Assembly (NCBI RefSeq): GCF_004362825.1 | Contig: NZ_SNXZ01000005.1 | Span: 372,001-436,000, forward strand | Origin: Labedaea rhizosphaerae | GTDB lineage: Bacteria; Actinomycetota; Actinomycetes; Mycobacteriales; Pseudonocardiaceae | Length of the DNA stretch: 64,000 nt | Direction of reading: 5' to 3' | Shown: positions 8,996 to 15,876 of the stretch, piece after piece | How positions within the stretch are numbered: the first letter of the stretch is position 1 | How the letters are laid out: each line of letters begins with the position of its first letter | The notes under the pieces: model-generated | What the model was told of the DNA's origin: nothing | The model's input: the letters and a program-made list of their open reading frames with translations, nothing else | Database searches by the model: none | Made by a program: the position numbers and the translations under genes

Positions 8996-9328
8996 ATGAA
9001 GCTCACGGCTCTCGCGGTACTGCTGCTCGCCCTGGCGGCCTGCAACCCAGGCGAGGACCTGCCGGGCCCGTCGTCCGGCGCGAAGCACTCGGCCACGATG
9101 CCGAACCTGGTCGGGTCGAACCTGCAGAAGGCGCAGGACAAGATCCAAGATCTGCTCAACGACCCGATGTACCTGACTACCTCGCATGATGCGACGGGCC
9201 AGAAGCGTCAGCAGATCGACGACTCGAACTGGAAGGTGTGCACCCAGAACGTGCCCGCCGGCCAGCAGATCGGCATGAAGTCGACCATTGACTTCGGCGC
9301 CGTCAAGAACAACGAGTCCTGCCCGTAA
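8996..9328 (+). CDS. PASTA-like secreted lipoprotein, copy 1
   Basis: The 110-residue protein starts MKLTALAVLLLALAAC, a signal peptide with lipobox LAAC and lipidated C16. After a short Pro/Ser linker it contains one PASTA-like module (MPNLVGSNLQKAQDKI...), then NWKVCTQNVPAG and a C-terminal ESCP. The two remaining cysteines could form a disulfide. PASTA modules bind peptidoglycan or beta-lactam-like ligands in PknB and penicillin-binding proteins, so a cell-wall sensing or binding role is likely but inferred. It is a paralogue of the next gene. The start 17 bases after the MFS stop is favoured because it creates the lipoprotein signal. Confidence 0.75.
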   Translation: MKLTALAVLLLALAACNPGEDLPGPSSGAKHSATMPNLVGSNLQKAQDKIQDLLNDPMYLTTSHDATGQKRQQIDDSNWKVCTQNVPAGQQIGMKSTIDFGAVKNNESCP

Positions 9329-9360
9329 CGCGAACAGGGGTATCTCCGACGTTTCGTGGC

Positions 9361-9798
9361 GTGACTCCGAAAATCGGCAAACTCGCAATCTGCGCCGCAG
9401 CCCTGGCATTGTTGGCGGCTTGTGGACAAAAACCGGACGATGGCGGCCCCACTTCGCCTGGTGACGCAATTACCACGACCGAGTCGAGCACCGCCACCGA
9501 CGACACCTCCGAGAGCGCGGAGGAGACTACATCGGCGCCGGTCGCAGCGGCTCCATCGCACTGGAAGATGCCCAACCTGGTCGGCAAGAACCTCCAAGCG
9601 GCTCAGGACGAAATGCAGTCCGTCACCGGGAATCCGGTTTTCATCACCACTTCCCACGACGCCACTGGCGCGGGTCGGCACCAAGTGCTCGATCGGAACT
9701 GGAAGGTGTGCTCGCAAAACGTCGCGCCGGGCAAGACTTTCAGCGAGGAGACGAAAATCGACTTCGGCGCCGTGAAGAACGACGAGTCCTGCCCGTAA
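9361..9798 (+). CDS. PASTA-like secreted lipoprotein, copy 2
   Basis: The 145-residue protein begins at GTG with a signal peptide ending in the lipobox LLAAC. A Thr/Ser/Glu-rich linker of about 40 residues follows, then a single PASTA-like module MPNLVGKNLQAAQDEM. The C-terminal part is nearly colinear with the preceding gene: TTSHDATG, NWKVC, QNV, and IDFGAVKNDESCP against IDFGAVKNNESCP. The two genes, 32 bp apart, are a tandem duplication in which only the linker has changed in length. It probably sits on the outer face of the membrane with the binding module held away from it. Confidence 0.75.
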   Translation: MTPKIGKLAICAAALALLAACGQKPDDGGPTSPGDAITTTESSTATDDTSESAEETTSAPVAAAPSHWKMPNLVGKNLQAAQDEMQSVTGNPVFITTSHDATGAGRHQVLDRNWKVCSQNVAPGKTFSEETKIDFGAVKNDESCP

Positions 9799-9872
9799 CG
9801 CGCATTCTGCGCGTGTCCCCTCTTCCGCCACCGCGTGTCCCCGCCTCCGATACGCGCACCCCTCATCAACGC

Positions 9873-9973
9873 GGGACTCGCCCAGCCGGAACGGGGGACA
9901 CACCCGGCCGGAACGGGGACACACCCAGCCGGAACAGGGGACACACCCGGTCGGAACGGGGGACACGCCCGGA
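9873..9973. repeat. five-copy 21-22-bp tandem repeat
   Basis: Five diverged units of the form GGGACACACCCGGCCGGAAC follow one another directly, with no spacers, between the second PASTA-like gene and the end of the convergent MFS gene. The first unit has ACTCG in place of ACACA and the last is truncated. Reverse-complement fragments of the unit (GTGTCCCC) occur just before it at about 9811-9842, so the transcript could fold. It may act as a termination zone for both genes. Confidence 0.75.
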
Positions 9974-9976
9974 GGG

Positions 9977-11200
9977 TCAGGCGGGCACGGGCGTGGGATG
10001 GCGCATGGAAGTGCCTGCCAGCAGTAGGAAGCCGGCCAGGGCGTAGAGGCTGATCTGCGCGTTCAGCAGCACCGATATCGGTAGCACGCCGACCAAAGCA
10101 CCCGAAGCCAGCATCCCGATCCCCTGTGCCCCATCGCTGATCGCCTGGAACCCGCCCATGGCCTTGCCCAGCTGCCGCGGGTCGGCCGAGCGTTGCAGCA
10201 GGGCCAGCAACGCCGAGATCCCGGTCACCGCGGGCGCACCGATGGCCGCGAACAGTCCGATGTAGACCCACAACGCGGTCGTCAGGTACGGCCCGTTCCA
10301 GCCGAGCACGCCGATCAACGCGAAGACCAGCAGGCTCCCACCCGCCAGCACCTTGTCGCCCATCCGGCGCGCCAGCCACCCGGCGATCAACCCGCCGGCC
10401 AGCCCGCCGATCGCCTGAACCCCGCGCAGCAGCCCGGTTTCCGCCTCTCCCGCACCGAGCACGTCGGTCACGTAGAAGACGAACAACGCCACGAACATGC
10501 CTTGCGCCAGACCGAGAAGCCCGGCGATGATGGCCACCGGCCGCAACGGCCCGGGCGCCAGCACCACCCGCAAACCGTCAGTCCACTGTCGCCACCACTT
10601 GCCGAACGGCGGGCGCTCCCCCGCGCCGGACACCGGCATCCCCCGCCGCGGCGCCATCAACGCGGCCACCACGAGGAACGACAACGCATCCGCGAGCACG
10701 ACCCCGTGGATCCCCCACACCTGGAGCACCACGCCACCGAGCGGCCCACCGAGCAGGCGCCCCATGCTGCTCGCGAACCCGATCAGCCCGTTCGCGCCCG
10801 CCAGCTGGTCCGGCTCGACCAGCACCGGCACCAAGGCGTTCTTCGCCGGTTCGAACACCGCCGCCAGCGCTGCCTGCGCACCGGTCACGACGAGCACCAG
10901 CCACAGCCGGTCCGGCCCGTCGACCGCGAGCAGGGGCAGCAGCAACGCCGCCTGCGCGACGCTGACCCACACGATCATGCGACGCCGGTCCCACCGGTCG
11001 GCGAGCACGCCGCCGATCGGGGCGCACACAACGCTCGGCAGCAGGCCGAGCATGAACGTGACCGCGGTGATCAACGGCGAGCCGGTCAGGCCCAGCACGA
11101 ACAGCGGCAAACTGATGTGCAGCAACCAATCGCCGGTCTCCGACAGCATGCCGCCCAACCAAAGCCGGGCGAACGCCGGTCTGCGCAACGGGCCGCTCAT
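9977..11200 (-). CDS. MFS exporter, regulated with the upstream ArsR-type gene
   Basis: The 407-residue protein opens MSGPLRRPAFARLWLGGMLSE, the usual first segment of the EntS/MFS_3 type of exporters. It has about 12 hydrophobic segments and the A-type loop GGVLADRWDRRRM. Such pumps export antibiotics, siderophores or other small hydrophobic molecules. The start ATG overlaps the stop of the ArsR-type regulator (ATGA), so the pair is a regulator-pump operon. The regulator ligand is probably a pump substrate, which is inference from the arrangement. Confidence 0.82.
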   Translation of the reverse strand: MSGPLRRPAFARLWLGGMLSETGDWLLHISLPLFVLGLTGSPLITAVTFMLGLLPSVVCAPIGGVLADRWDRRRMIVWVSVAQAALLLPLLAVDGPDRLWLVLVVTGAQAALAAVFEPAKNALVPVLVEPDQLAGANGLIGFASSMGRLLGGPLGGVVLQVWGIHGVVLADALSFLVVAALMAPRRGMPVSGAGERPPFGKWWRQWTDGLRVVLAPGPLRPVAIIAGLLGLAQGMFVALFVFYVTDVLGAGEAETGLLRGVQAIGGLAGGLIAGWLARRMGDKVLAGGSLLVFALIGVLGWNGPYLTTALWVYIGLFAAIGAPAVTGISALLALLQRSADPRQLGKAMGGFQAISDGAQGIGMLASGALVGVLPISVLLNAQISLYALAGFLLLAGTSMRHPTPVPA

Positions 11201-11781
11201 GCGATCGTCCCGCCGTCCACGTCCATGCGCGGGAGCGCCTGCAGCCCGACGTCCACCACCGCCGCGCCGGCCGGGGCGTCCGAGCGGATCACGGCGACGT
11301 ACGGGCGCAGCATCCGGTCGATGGCCTCGACCAGCTCGGTCAGCTCCTCGGGCGTGACGCGCAGGCCGTACCGGTTGAGGCCGACCGCGTTCTGCCACGT
11401 CGCCGGCAGCGACGCCCGGTGGTCGAGGTAGCGCTGGGCAAGGCGTTGCTGGTCGGCGAGCTGCGCGGCGGCCACCGCCGACTGCGCCGAGAACGTCGCC
11501 GAGTCGGTGGGCGAGCCGTATTCGATGCCGACCTCGGTGGCCCGCCACGGCCGCTCACGCCCGTCCGCGCCCTCGACCCGCTCGACGAAGCCAAGCCCGG
11601 CCAGGTGCCGCAGGTGCCAGCTGCAGTTCGACGGGCTGGACCCGACCTCGGCGGCGCACTCGCTGGCGGTGCGCGGACCGACGGACATCAAGTACGACAG
11701 CAGCGACGTGCGCAGCGGGTGCGCCATCGCCCGCATGACTTCGACGTCCCGAACCCGACGCCGCTGAGGCAGCTCCGCCAT
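11197..11781 (-). CDS. ArsR-type winged-helix repressor
   Basis: The 194-residue protein has an ArsR/HTH_20-type winged helix over about residues 14-90 (VMRAMAHPLRTSLLSYL; recognition region ASECAAEVGSSPSNCSWHLRHLAGLGFVERV). A C-terminal helical region of about 90 residues may hold the effector. It lacks the cysteine metal site of classical ArsR proteins, so a metal is not the likely signal. A 32-bp nested palindrome ends at the start codon (11782-11813), which argues for tight autoregulation and control of the overlapping downstream MFS gene. The ribosome binding site AAAGGA is inside that palindrome. Confidence 0.85.
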   Translation of the reverse strand: MAELPQRRRVRDVEVMRAMAHPLRTSLLSYLMSVGPRTASECAAEVGSSPSNCSWHLRHLAGLGFVERVEGADGRERPWRATEVGIEYGSPTDSATFSAQSAVAAAQLADQQRLAQRYLDHRASLPATWQNAVGLNRYGLRVTPEELTELVEAIDRMLRPYVAVIRSDAPAGAAVVDVGLQALPRMDVDGGTIA

Positions 11782-11813
11782 CTGAAAGCATCCTTTCGAA
11801 AGTTCTCTTTCAG
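11782..11813. promoter_or_regulatory. 32-bp nested palindromic operator of the ArsR-MFS operon
   Basis: The outer arms CTGAAAG and CTTTCAG and the central 10-bp palindrome CTTTCGAAAG are separated by four bases on each side, so the element has perfect twofold layout (7+4+10+4+7). It abuts the start codon of the regulator and covers its ribosome binding site. The geometry fits one dimer on the centre with two half-sites outside, or two dimers. Confidence 0.75.
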
Positions 11814-12000
11814 ATTGCGCGTCCGTCGACTCGTTGTCAAGACGGCAGAACCGCAGCGACGAGGACCCGCTGGCCGCCGGCGGTCTATAACAAGATCACC
11901 CGGTCGACCAGGAGGCAGAGTTCGGCCTGGCCGGTGACCCGCGTGGCAAGCTCGCCTCCTTGGGTCTCGGCCAGGCCAGGATCTCCGCCTTGTTGAGCCG

Positions 12001-12747
12001 TCAGGCCTGCCTGCCGAGGGTTTCCTCGGGACCCGCACCGGGGCGGGTCCACTGCGGCACCGGGCGGCTGGTCGGGCCCCAGCCGGGATTCCCGTCCGCG
12101 TCCGAGCGCCAGTACCAGCAGGCGGCGTTGCCCTCGGGCCAGCCGTCGGGGTTGTCCTGCCACGCCTCGCGACGGCCGTAGGGCGTCATGTCGAGCAAGG
12201 CGAACGAGGCGTTGGCTGCCTCGACGCCCCGCCCGGTCGTCGAGTAGGTGAGGAACACGCGGTCGCCGTCGCGCAGGAAGAACGCGAACTCGCCCATGTC
12301 GCCGCCGACCGGCGCGGCCACGTCACGCACCGAGTACCAGGGCTGGGTGTAGCCCATGAACTCGACGAACGCGGCCACCTCGGCCCACCGGCCCGTGGTC
12401 ACGACGGCGAACGAGACCCCGCGGGCGTTGAGGTAGACGGCGTCCTTCAAGTTCCAGATCACGTCGGTGCAGCCCTCGCACTGCCCCTGGTGCGGCGCGC
12501 CGTCGTACCACATGTGCTTGTAGAGCACGAGCTCGTCGCGGCCCTGGAACAGGTCCAGGAACGGGACCGCGCCGTCCGGTCCGACGACCTCGACCGTCGC
12601 GTCGAACTCGACCATCGGCAGCCGCCTGCGGGCCGCGGCGATGGCGTCGCCCGCACGGGTGTGGGCCTTCTCGCGGACCAGGAGCTCGTCGCGGGCGGCC
12701 TGCCAGGTGGCCAGGTCGGTCACGGGCGGCTGAGCGGTGCTCGTCAT
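12001..12747 (-). CDS. DUF899 family thioredoxin-like protein
   Basis: The 248-residue protein shows DUF899 features. It begins with PVTDLATWQAARDELLVREKAHTRAGD, then has RRRLPMVEF and LVLYKHMWYDGAP, and a CEGC pair (about residue 90) followed by DVIWNLKDAVYLNARGVSFAVV. The family has a thioredoxin/peroxiredoxin-like fold and is often called a predicted dithiol-disulfide oxidoreductase; its reaction is not established. The ATG at 12747 is preceded by GGAGGA. That site lies inside one arm of a perfect 13-bp inverted repeat, which suggests controlled expression. It is monocistronic. Confidence 0.85.
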   Translation of the reverse strand: MTSTAQPPVTDLATWQAARDELLVREKAHTRAGDAIAAARRRLPMVEFDATVEVVGPDGAVPFLDLFQGRDELVLYKHMWYDGAPHQGQCEGCTDVIWNLKDAVYLNARGVSFAVVTTGRWAEVAAFVEFMGYTQPWYSVRDVAAPVGGDMGEFAFFLRDGDRVFLTYSTTGRGVEAANASFALLDMTPYGRREAWQDNPDGWPEGNAACWYWRSDADGNPGWGPTSRPVPQWTRPGAGPEETLGRQA

Positions 12748-12753
12748 GGTGTC

Positions 12754-12796
12754 CTCCGGGTTCGTCGTCCCTGCACGACCTATGACGAACCCGGAG
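12754..12796. promoter_or_regulatory. perfect 13-bp inverted repeat covering the DUF899 ribosome binding site
   Basis: CTCCGGGTTCGTC (12754-12766) and GACGAACCCGGAG (12784-12796) are exact reverse complements separated by 17 bases. On the minus-strand transcript the 3-prime arm contains the GGAG of the DUF899 ribosome binding site, so the folded leader would hide it. The same symmetry could instead be a protein operator. Confidence 0.7.
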
Positions 12797-12826
12797 ACGT
12801 CATTTCGACATCGCGCCCGAACTTTG

Positions 12827-14053
12827 TCAGAGGTCGATGCCCAGGAGCGCGTCCACGGCGACCCGGATCTGACCTGGCGCCTGCTCGTCGTCCCCGCGCT
12901 GCGCCGCCCACGCGTCCAGCGCCGCCAGCGCGCCGACGGTGTCGAGGTCGTCGGAGAGGTGATCACGCACCCGCGCGATCACGTCGTCCGCGGGGGCCCC
13001 GGACGAAGCGGTGACCGCGTCGCGCCACCGAGCCAGGCGGGCCTCGGCCGAAGCCAGCACGTCGGCGGTCCACGCCCGGTCGGAGCGGTAGTGCCCCGAC
13101 AGCAGCGCCAACCGGATCGCCGCCGGGTCCACGCCGTCGGCACGCAGCCGTGACACGAAGACCAGGTTCCCGCGCGACTTGGACATCTTCTCGCCGTCCA
13201 GGCCGATCATGCCCGCGTGCACGTAGTGCCGGGCGAAGGGGAACTCCCCGGTCAACGCCTCGGCGTGCGCCGCGCTGTACTCGTGGTGCGGGAACGCCAG
13301 GTCCGAGCCGCCGCCCTGCAGGTCGATGCCCATGCCCAGGCGGTTGCGCGCGATGACGCTGCACTCGACGTGCCAGCCCGGCCGGCCGGGACCGAGGTCG
13401 CTCGGCCACGACGGTTCGCCCTCGCGTGCCGTGCGCCAGAGCAGCGCGTCCAGCGGGTGGCGCTTGCCGGGACGATCGGGGTCTCCCCCACGCTCGCCGA
13501 ACAGCTCCAGCATGGTCGGCTCGTCGTAGTTCGACTCGTAGCCGAACCGGCCGCTGGCGTTGTGGTCGTAGTACACGTCCGGGTGCTCGTCGTCGTCGAC
13601 GCGGTACGCGGCACCGGACGCGATCAGCTTGCCGACCGCCTCCACGATCTCCGGGATGGCCTCGACCGCGCCGATGTAGTCCTGGGGCGGCAGCACGCGC
13701 AGCGCGGTCATGTCCTCGCGGAACAGGGCGGTCTCCCGCATGGCCAGCACCCGCCAGTCGCCGTGGTCGCGCTCGGCCCGCTCGAGCAGCGGGTCGTCGA
13801 CGTCGGTGACGTTCTGCACGTAGTGCACGGCGTGGCCGTTGTCCCGCCAGATCCGGTGGACCAGGTCGAAGGCGAGGTACGTGGCGGCGTGCCCGAGGTG
13901 CGTGGCGTCGTACGGCGTGATGCCGCAGACGTACATCGACGCGGTCTCGCCGGGCGCGGTGGGCCGGATCTGCTGGGACGCGGTGTCGTAGAGCCGCAGC
14001 GGGCGGGGTGTGCCCGGGACGCGCGGGACCGGAGGAGAAGGCCAGGACTGCAT
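12827..14053 (-). CDS. mshC: mycothiol synthesis cysteine ligase MshC
   Basis: MshC uses ATP to couple cysteine to glucosaminyl-inositol, the penultimate step of mycothiol synthesis, and is a paralogue of cysteinyl-tRNA synthetase. The 408-residue length matches MshC rather than CysS. The class I signatures are [13 protein letters not shown] (the HIGH-like motif) and KMSKSRGN. Zinc ligands are expected at the cysteine of VCGITPYD, the cysteine of GWHVECSVI and a histidine of [11 protein letters not shown]. The N-terminus [19 protein letters not shown] is the typical MshC start. It is divergent from the sigma-factor gene with a 108-bp shared upstream region. The gene implies that the organism makes mycothiol. 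Confidence 0.95.
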   Translation of the reverse strand: MQSWPSPPVPRVPGTPRPLRLYDTASQQIRPTAPGETASMYVCGITPYDATHLGHAATYLAFDLVHRIWRDNGHAVHYVQNVTDVDDPLLERAERDHGDWRVLAMRETALFREDMTALRVLPPQDYIGAVEAIPEIVEAVGKLIASGAAYRVDDDEHPDVYYDHNASGRFGYESNYDEPTMLELFGERGGDPDRPGKRHPLDALLWRTAREGEPSWPSDLGPGRPGWHVECSVIARNRLGMGIDLQGGGSDLAFPHHEYSAAHAEALTGEFPFARHYVHAGMIGLDGEKMSKSRGNLVFVSRLRADGVDPAAIRLALLSGHYRSDRAWTADVLASAEARLARWRDAVTASSGAPADDVIARVRDHLSDDLDTVGALAALDAWAAQRGDDEQAPGQIRVAVDALLGIDL

Positions 14054-14161
14054 GACTGCGACCCTAAACGTCCGATGAGCCGGGCGTCGCGCAGCAGCCG
14101 TGAACTCGATCTCAGCGAGCGGCCAAGAGTGGGGTAAGGGCAGCGCCGACGAGGGGTATCG

Positions 14162-14734
14162 ATGACGGACAGCACCGAAGAGGACGACGCCGCGGTGATC
14201 AACCGGTCGCGCGCGGCACCGGAGGCGTTCGCGGCGATCTTCGACCGGCATGCCGCCGACGTGCACCACTACCTCGCACGCCGCACCGGCGCCGAGCGCG
14301 CGGACGACCTCGTCGCGGAGACGTTCGTGATCGCGTTCCGCCGCCGCGCGGACTTCGACACGACGCACCGCAGCGCGCGGCCGTGGCTCTACGGCATCGC
14401 GACCCGGCTGCTGAGCCAGCACTGGCGTGACACCGAGCGGCGCGACCGGCTGCACGCGCGAAGCCTGCCGGAGCTGCCCGCAGAGAGCCCGGACGAACGA
14501 GCTGTCAACGCCGCGGCCGCCGCTTACCTGCGTGGGCCGGTCGGCCGGGCGTTGCGCGGGCTCTGCGCCGGTGACCTCGACGTGCTGCTGCTCGTGGCGT
14601 GGGAGCAGCTGACCTACGACGAGGTCGCGGCCGCGCTCGACCTGCCGGTCGGCACCGTCCGGTCCCGGCTGCACCGCGCCCGCAAGCAGGTCCGCGACGC
14701 CCTCGCCGCGGCCGACATGGAGGAGATCCGATGA
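14162..14734 (+). CDS. ECF-type RNA polymerase sigma factor
   Basis: The 190-residue protein has sigma region 2 (about 20-85, with [21 protein letters not shown] and [12 protein letters not shown]) and region 4 (about 125-180, with [29 protein letters not shown]). It lacks regions 1 and 3, as in extracytoplasmic-function sigma factors. GAGGGG lies five bases before the ATG. Its stop overlaps the ATG of a membrane-anchored partner, so the two are translationally coupled. That arrangement suggests the partner modulates the sigma factor. The signal is unknown. Confidence 0.9.
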   Translation: MTDSTEEDDAAVINRSRAAPEAFAAIFDRHAADVHHYLARRTGAERADDLVAETFVIAFRRRADFDTTHRSARPWLYGIATRLLSQHWRDTERRDRLHARSLPELPAESPDERAVNAAAAAYLRGPVGRALRGLCAGDLDVLLLVAWEQLTYDEVAAALDLPVGTVRSRLHRARKQVRDALAAADMEEIR

Positions 14735-15807
14735 ACGAACTGGACATGATCGGCGAGGTCAACGCGGACGAACCGCGCGCGGGCACGCCGCGGCTCGCCA
14801 CCGCACGCGAGCGCCTGATGGCCACGATCGCGCACGAGCCGCCCGCCCTCGAGCACAAGCGCAAGCACCGCAAGGTGCGCGTGGCCAGCTGGACGACGGT
14901 CGGCGTCGCCGCCGCGGCGGCTGCCGTGGTCGCGCTCGTCGGCGCGCCCACGCCCAGCGGACCCACGCCCAGCGGACCCACGCCCAGCGGACCCACGCCC
15001 AGCGGCCCGGCACCGGTGAACGCGGCCTTCGTGCTCAACCAGGCCGCCGACCAAGCGATCCACCAGAAGGACGAGCCGATTCACCCGGGCCAATACCGCT
15101 ACGTGTCGGAGCACATCTCGGCGGTCGGCATGGGCTTGAACGGGCCGAAGACCGTCTTCGCGTGGCGCGAGCACGACGTGGAGACCACGTGGGTGCCCTA
15201 CGACCAGTCCGGCACCTGGACCAAGGACATGCGCCAGGTCGGTCCGTTCGAGGTGCTCGTGGACGATGGCGCGACCCCCCAGGACAAGGCGGCGATGACG
15301 TCGCACTACCCGCACGGCAGGCTGATCGGGCGCTGCGGCGACTTCTTCAGCCCCGACAAGGACTCGAACCCGTGCGGTCGCCCGTTCGACGACAAGCAGC
15401 TCACCTCGGCGATGATCGCCACGATTCCGCGTGACCCGCACAAGCTGCTCACGGACAAGTACCTCGGCACCAACGCTGGACCAGCGCTGTCGCGCACCAT
15501 CACGTGGCTGCGCAGCGGGCTGGTGCCCGGTGATCTCCGTGCCGCCATCTACCGGGCGCTGGCGATGGTGCCGGGCATCGAGATCACCGACAACGTCGCC
15601 AACCTGGACGGGCATCGCGGTGTCGCGTTCGGCGCGGACACCGCGGGCTACCGCACCGACATCGTGATCGACCCGGCCACCGGCCAGTACATCGGCTTCC
15701 GCGAGGTGGACGACGGCACGCTGGGCATGCCGAAGGGCACGGTGCACGATTCCAGCTCGATGGTGACCGGTGTGGTCGACAAGGTCGGCCAGGTGCCCGG
15801 GCACTGA
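14731..15807 (+). CDS. single-pass membrane partner of the sigma factor (CU044_5270-like)
   Basis: The 358-residue protein has a cytoplasmic N-terminus (about 1-55), one membrane segment (about 56-73, [17 protein letters not shown]) and four TPSGP linker repeats. An extracytoplasmic domain follows, with the conserved segments [38 protein letters not shown] and [14 protein letters not shown]. This layout is that of the CU044_5270 family found beside actinobacterial ECF sigma factors. A role as sensor or anti-sigma-like regulator is inferred from overlap with the sigma gene; no zinc-binding anti-sigma motif is visible. A perfect terminator hairpin follows the stop. Confidence 0.75.
   Translation: MNELDMIGEVNADEPRAGTPRLATARERLMATIAHEPPALEHKRKHRKVRVASWTTVGVAAAAAAVVALVGAPTPSGPTPSGPTPSGPTPSGPAPVNAAFVLNQAADQAIHQKDEPIHPGQYRYVSEHISAVGMGLNGPKTVFAWREHDVETTWVPYDQSGTWTKDMRQVGPFEVLVDDGATPQDKAAMTSHYPHGRLIGRCGDFFSPDKDSNPCGRPFDDKQLTSAMIATIPRDPHKLLTDKYLGTNAGPALSRTITWLRSGLVPGDLRAAIYRALAMVPGIEITDNVANLDGHRGVAFGADTAGYRTDIVIDPATGQYIGFREVDDGTLGMPKGTVHDSSSMVTGVVDKVGQVPGH
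14947..15006 (+). repeat. four 15-bp in-frame repeats encoding TPSGP
   Basis: The unit CCCACGCCCAGCGGA occurs four times in a row with only the last base changed, encoding a rigid proline linker between the membrane segment and the outer domain of the sigma-factor partner. Near-perfect DNA identity predicts copy-number variation between strains. Confidence 0.85.
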
Positions 15808-15830
15808 ACCGCCGCAGTGGGCCACCGCAA

Positions 15831-15869
15831 GCCCTGGTGCCCGGCTCGCTAAGAGCCGGGCACCAGGGC
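15831..15869. terminator. strong bidirectional terminator hairpin
   Basis: GCCCTGGTGCCCGGCTC and its exact reverse complement form a 17-bp stem around the loop GCTAA. It sits between the stop of the sigma-factor partner (plus) and the stop of the nuclease gene (minus). There is no T-tract, which is usual for high-GC actinobacteria. Confidence 0.85.
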
Positions 15870-15876
15870 GTCGGTG

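Noticed and set aside
9873-9973. Tandem repeats as a CRISPR array
   Set aside because: Units of 21-22 bp follow each other directly with no unique spacers, and no cas genes are present.
11885-12163. Short minus-strand frame overlapping the end of the DUF899 gene
   Set aside because: It lacks a ribosome binding site and family features and mostly shadows the DUF899 coding sequence.
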